From UBA5420 sp964485345 (lineage in GTDB: Bacteria; Bacillota; Limnochordia; Darwinibacteriales; Darwinibacteriaceae): DNA of 64,000 nucleotides. Under the pieces are notes generated by a model. That model did not search any database. It was not told the origin of the DNA and saw nothing but the letters and a program-made list of their open reading frames with translations. The position numbers were made by a program, and so were the translations under genes. The stretch covers positions 16,120-80,119 of the forward strand of contig CAZAJB010000002.1 in assembly GCA_964485345.1 (NCBI GenBank), given 5' to 3'. How positions within the stretch are numbered: position 1 is the stretch's first letter; the number at the start of each line of letters is the position of its first letter. This document shows positions 63,077 through 64,000 of this stretch, one piece after another.

Positions 63077-64000
63077 CTACAGACCCATGTTCATAACTTC
63101 CCGCACTTCATCGAGGGTCTTGATTGCTTCCTCTCGCGCAGCCTGCACACCATCTAATAGCACTTGGCGAATATAAGCAGGATCGTTCTCTAGCTTTTTA
63201 CGTCTCTCTCGATGTGGTCTAAAGTATTCGTTAAGGGACTCCGTCAAGATTTTCTTTAACTGACCTCCCCCGCCATCCCCTATCTCATCTGCAATTTCCT
63301 CAGGTTTCCTCCCTGTAGACAGGGAGATCAACATCAAAAGGTTGGCCACTTCTGGACGGTTGTCGGGATCATAGGTAATGACACGGTCGGCGTCTGTTTT
63401 GGCTCTCTTGATTAATCTCGCGGTCTCGTCTTCGGTCGCACTCAACATAATTGTGTTATTGCGACTCTTGCTCATCTTTTGGCCACCATCGAGACCCATA
63501 ATGATGGGTGCCTCGCTTAGGAGGGGTTGGGGTTCTGGAAAGACTGGTTGATCTTTGGCAAAACGATTGTTAAAACGCCGTGCAATGGTCCGGGTGAGCT
63601 CCAAGTGAGGTAATTGGTCCTTTCCCACGGGCACCACTGTTCCTTTGCAAAACAGGATATCGGCGGCCTGGTGGACAGGATAGGTGTACATCCCGGCGTT
63701 AATGCTCTTTTGCCCCGATGCTACAATCTCCTCCTTGACGGTAGGGTTGCGGTCGAGTTCGGCATTTGTCACTAGAGTTAAGAACGGTAACAGTAATTGA
63801 TTCAACTCAGGCACATGGCTATGGGGAAAGATGAAGGTCTTTCCGTCTGTAGGGTCAATTCCAGCTGCCAGATAATCGACGGTCAATTCATGCACATTCG
63901 CCGAAATGCCTTCAAAGGTGTCCCGGTCCGTGAGAACCTGGTAGTCGGCGATGACAATAAAGGTAGGCACACCAAGTTTGTGCAGGCGCACTCTGTTTTG
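63077..64000 (-). CDS. trpS: Tryptophanyl-tRNA synthetase (5' end outside window)
   Basis: Class I synthetase charging tRNA-Trp. About 308 residues are visible, from QNRVRLHKLG at the edge to NMGL. Present: VIADYQVLTD, AGMYTYPVHQAADIL, VPVGKDQLPHLELTR and the KMSKS loop (GGQKMSKSRNN). The N-terminal HIGH-type motif is beyond the right edge. A GTG at 63991 is an internal valine, not the start. Transcribed toward the mntA-like gene, 48 bases away. Confidence 0.95.
   Translation of the reverse strand, partial: QNRVRLHKLGVPTFIVIADYQVLTDRDTFEGISANVHELTVDYLAAGIDPTDGKTFIFPHSHVPELNQLLLPFLTLVTNAELDRNPTVKEEIVASGQKSINAGMYTYPVHQAADILFCKGTVVPVGKDQLPHLELTRTIARRFNNRFAKDQPVFPEPQPLLSEAPIIMGLDGGQKMSKSRNNTIMLSATEDETARLIKRAKTDADRVITYDPDNRPEVANLLMLISLSTGRKPEEIADEIGDGGGGQLKKILTESLNEYFRPHRERRKKLENDPAYIRQVLLDGVQAAREEAIKTLDEVREVMNMGL

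Overview
The window reads as one chromosomal scaffold of an endospore-forming, probably anaerobic and flagellated Bacillota (Firmicutes) bacterium, near 50 % GC, with frequent TTG and GTG starts preceded by strong AGGAGG-type ribosome binding sites. Gene order around polC-nusA, spoIIM-xerD-deoB-pyn-dacF-spoIIA, spoVA and mutSL-miaA-spoVK-ynbB is the classic Firmicutes arrangement. A TonB-ExbB-ExbD operon and an SLH/coiled-coil envelope protein next to these sporulation genes suggest a two-membrane spore former (Limnochordia-like or another deep-branching class; this is inference). A run of exactly 100 N near the right end marks a scaffold gap, so this is probably a metagenome or draft assembly.

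Layout. 1-4.2 kb: end of an unknown gene, a family-2 glycosyltransferase and a PolC replicative polymerase lacking the proofreading exonuclease. 4.2-12.1 kb: the nusA-infB operon (rimP, nusA, ylxR, ylxQ, infB, rbfA, nrnA, truB, ribF), driven by a near-ideal sigma-A promoter inside the 3' end of polC. 12.0-14.7 kb: rpsO with a hairpin leader, then pnp. 14.7-21.4 kb: an energy-conserving cluster (degenerate butyrate-kinase paralogue, Ptb, Buk, ferredoxin, alpha/beta/gamma subunits of a branched-chain 2-oxoacid:ferredoxin oxidoreductase, DUF3866). Together these would convert 2-oxoacids to acyl-CoA, acyl-phosphate, and then free acid plus ATP.

21.6-30.6 kb: histidine phosphatase, then spoIIM, xerD, deoB, pyn, dacF, spoIIAA-spoIIAB-sigF, a PHP phosphoesterase and a GNAT acetyltransferase. 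30.7-35.9 kb: ExbB, ExbD, TonB, a large secreted cohesin-like protein and an SLH/coiled-coil/C-terminal-anchor protein. 35.9-37.9 kb: spoVAC-D-E behind a forespore-type promoter. 38.0-48.5 kb: chemotaxis and motor-switch operon (cheW, fliM, fliY, cheA, cheY, cheC, cheD, cheB, cheR), a FapA-family protein and a small membrane transporter. 48.5-49.6 kb: a reverse-strand DUF421/DUF4363 pair.

49.7-60.3 kb: miaB, mutS, mutL, miaA, spoVK, a small unknown protein, ynbB, mgtC and surE. 60.3-61.0 kb: two small unknown genes. 61.0-62.1 kb: divergent lexA and a yneA-like LysM gene sharing an intergenic region with three SOS-box-like sites. 62.2-64.0 kb: a non-coding stretch with an orphan terminator, the scaffold gap, a truncated MntA-type nucleotidyltransferase and trpS running off the right edge.

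The most unusual points are the diderm-type envelope operon in a spore former, the exonuclease-less PolC, the inactive-looking butyrate-kinase paralogue beside a real one, and a RibF whose flavokinase half has lost its signature motif. No CRISPR array, rRNA, tRNA or insertion sequence was recognised.
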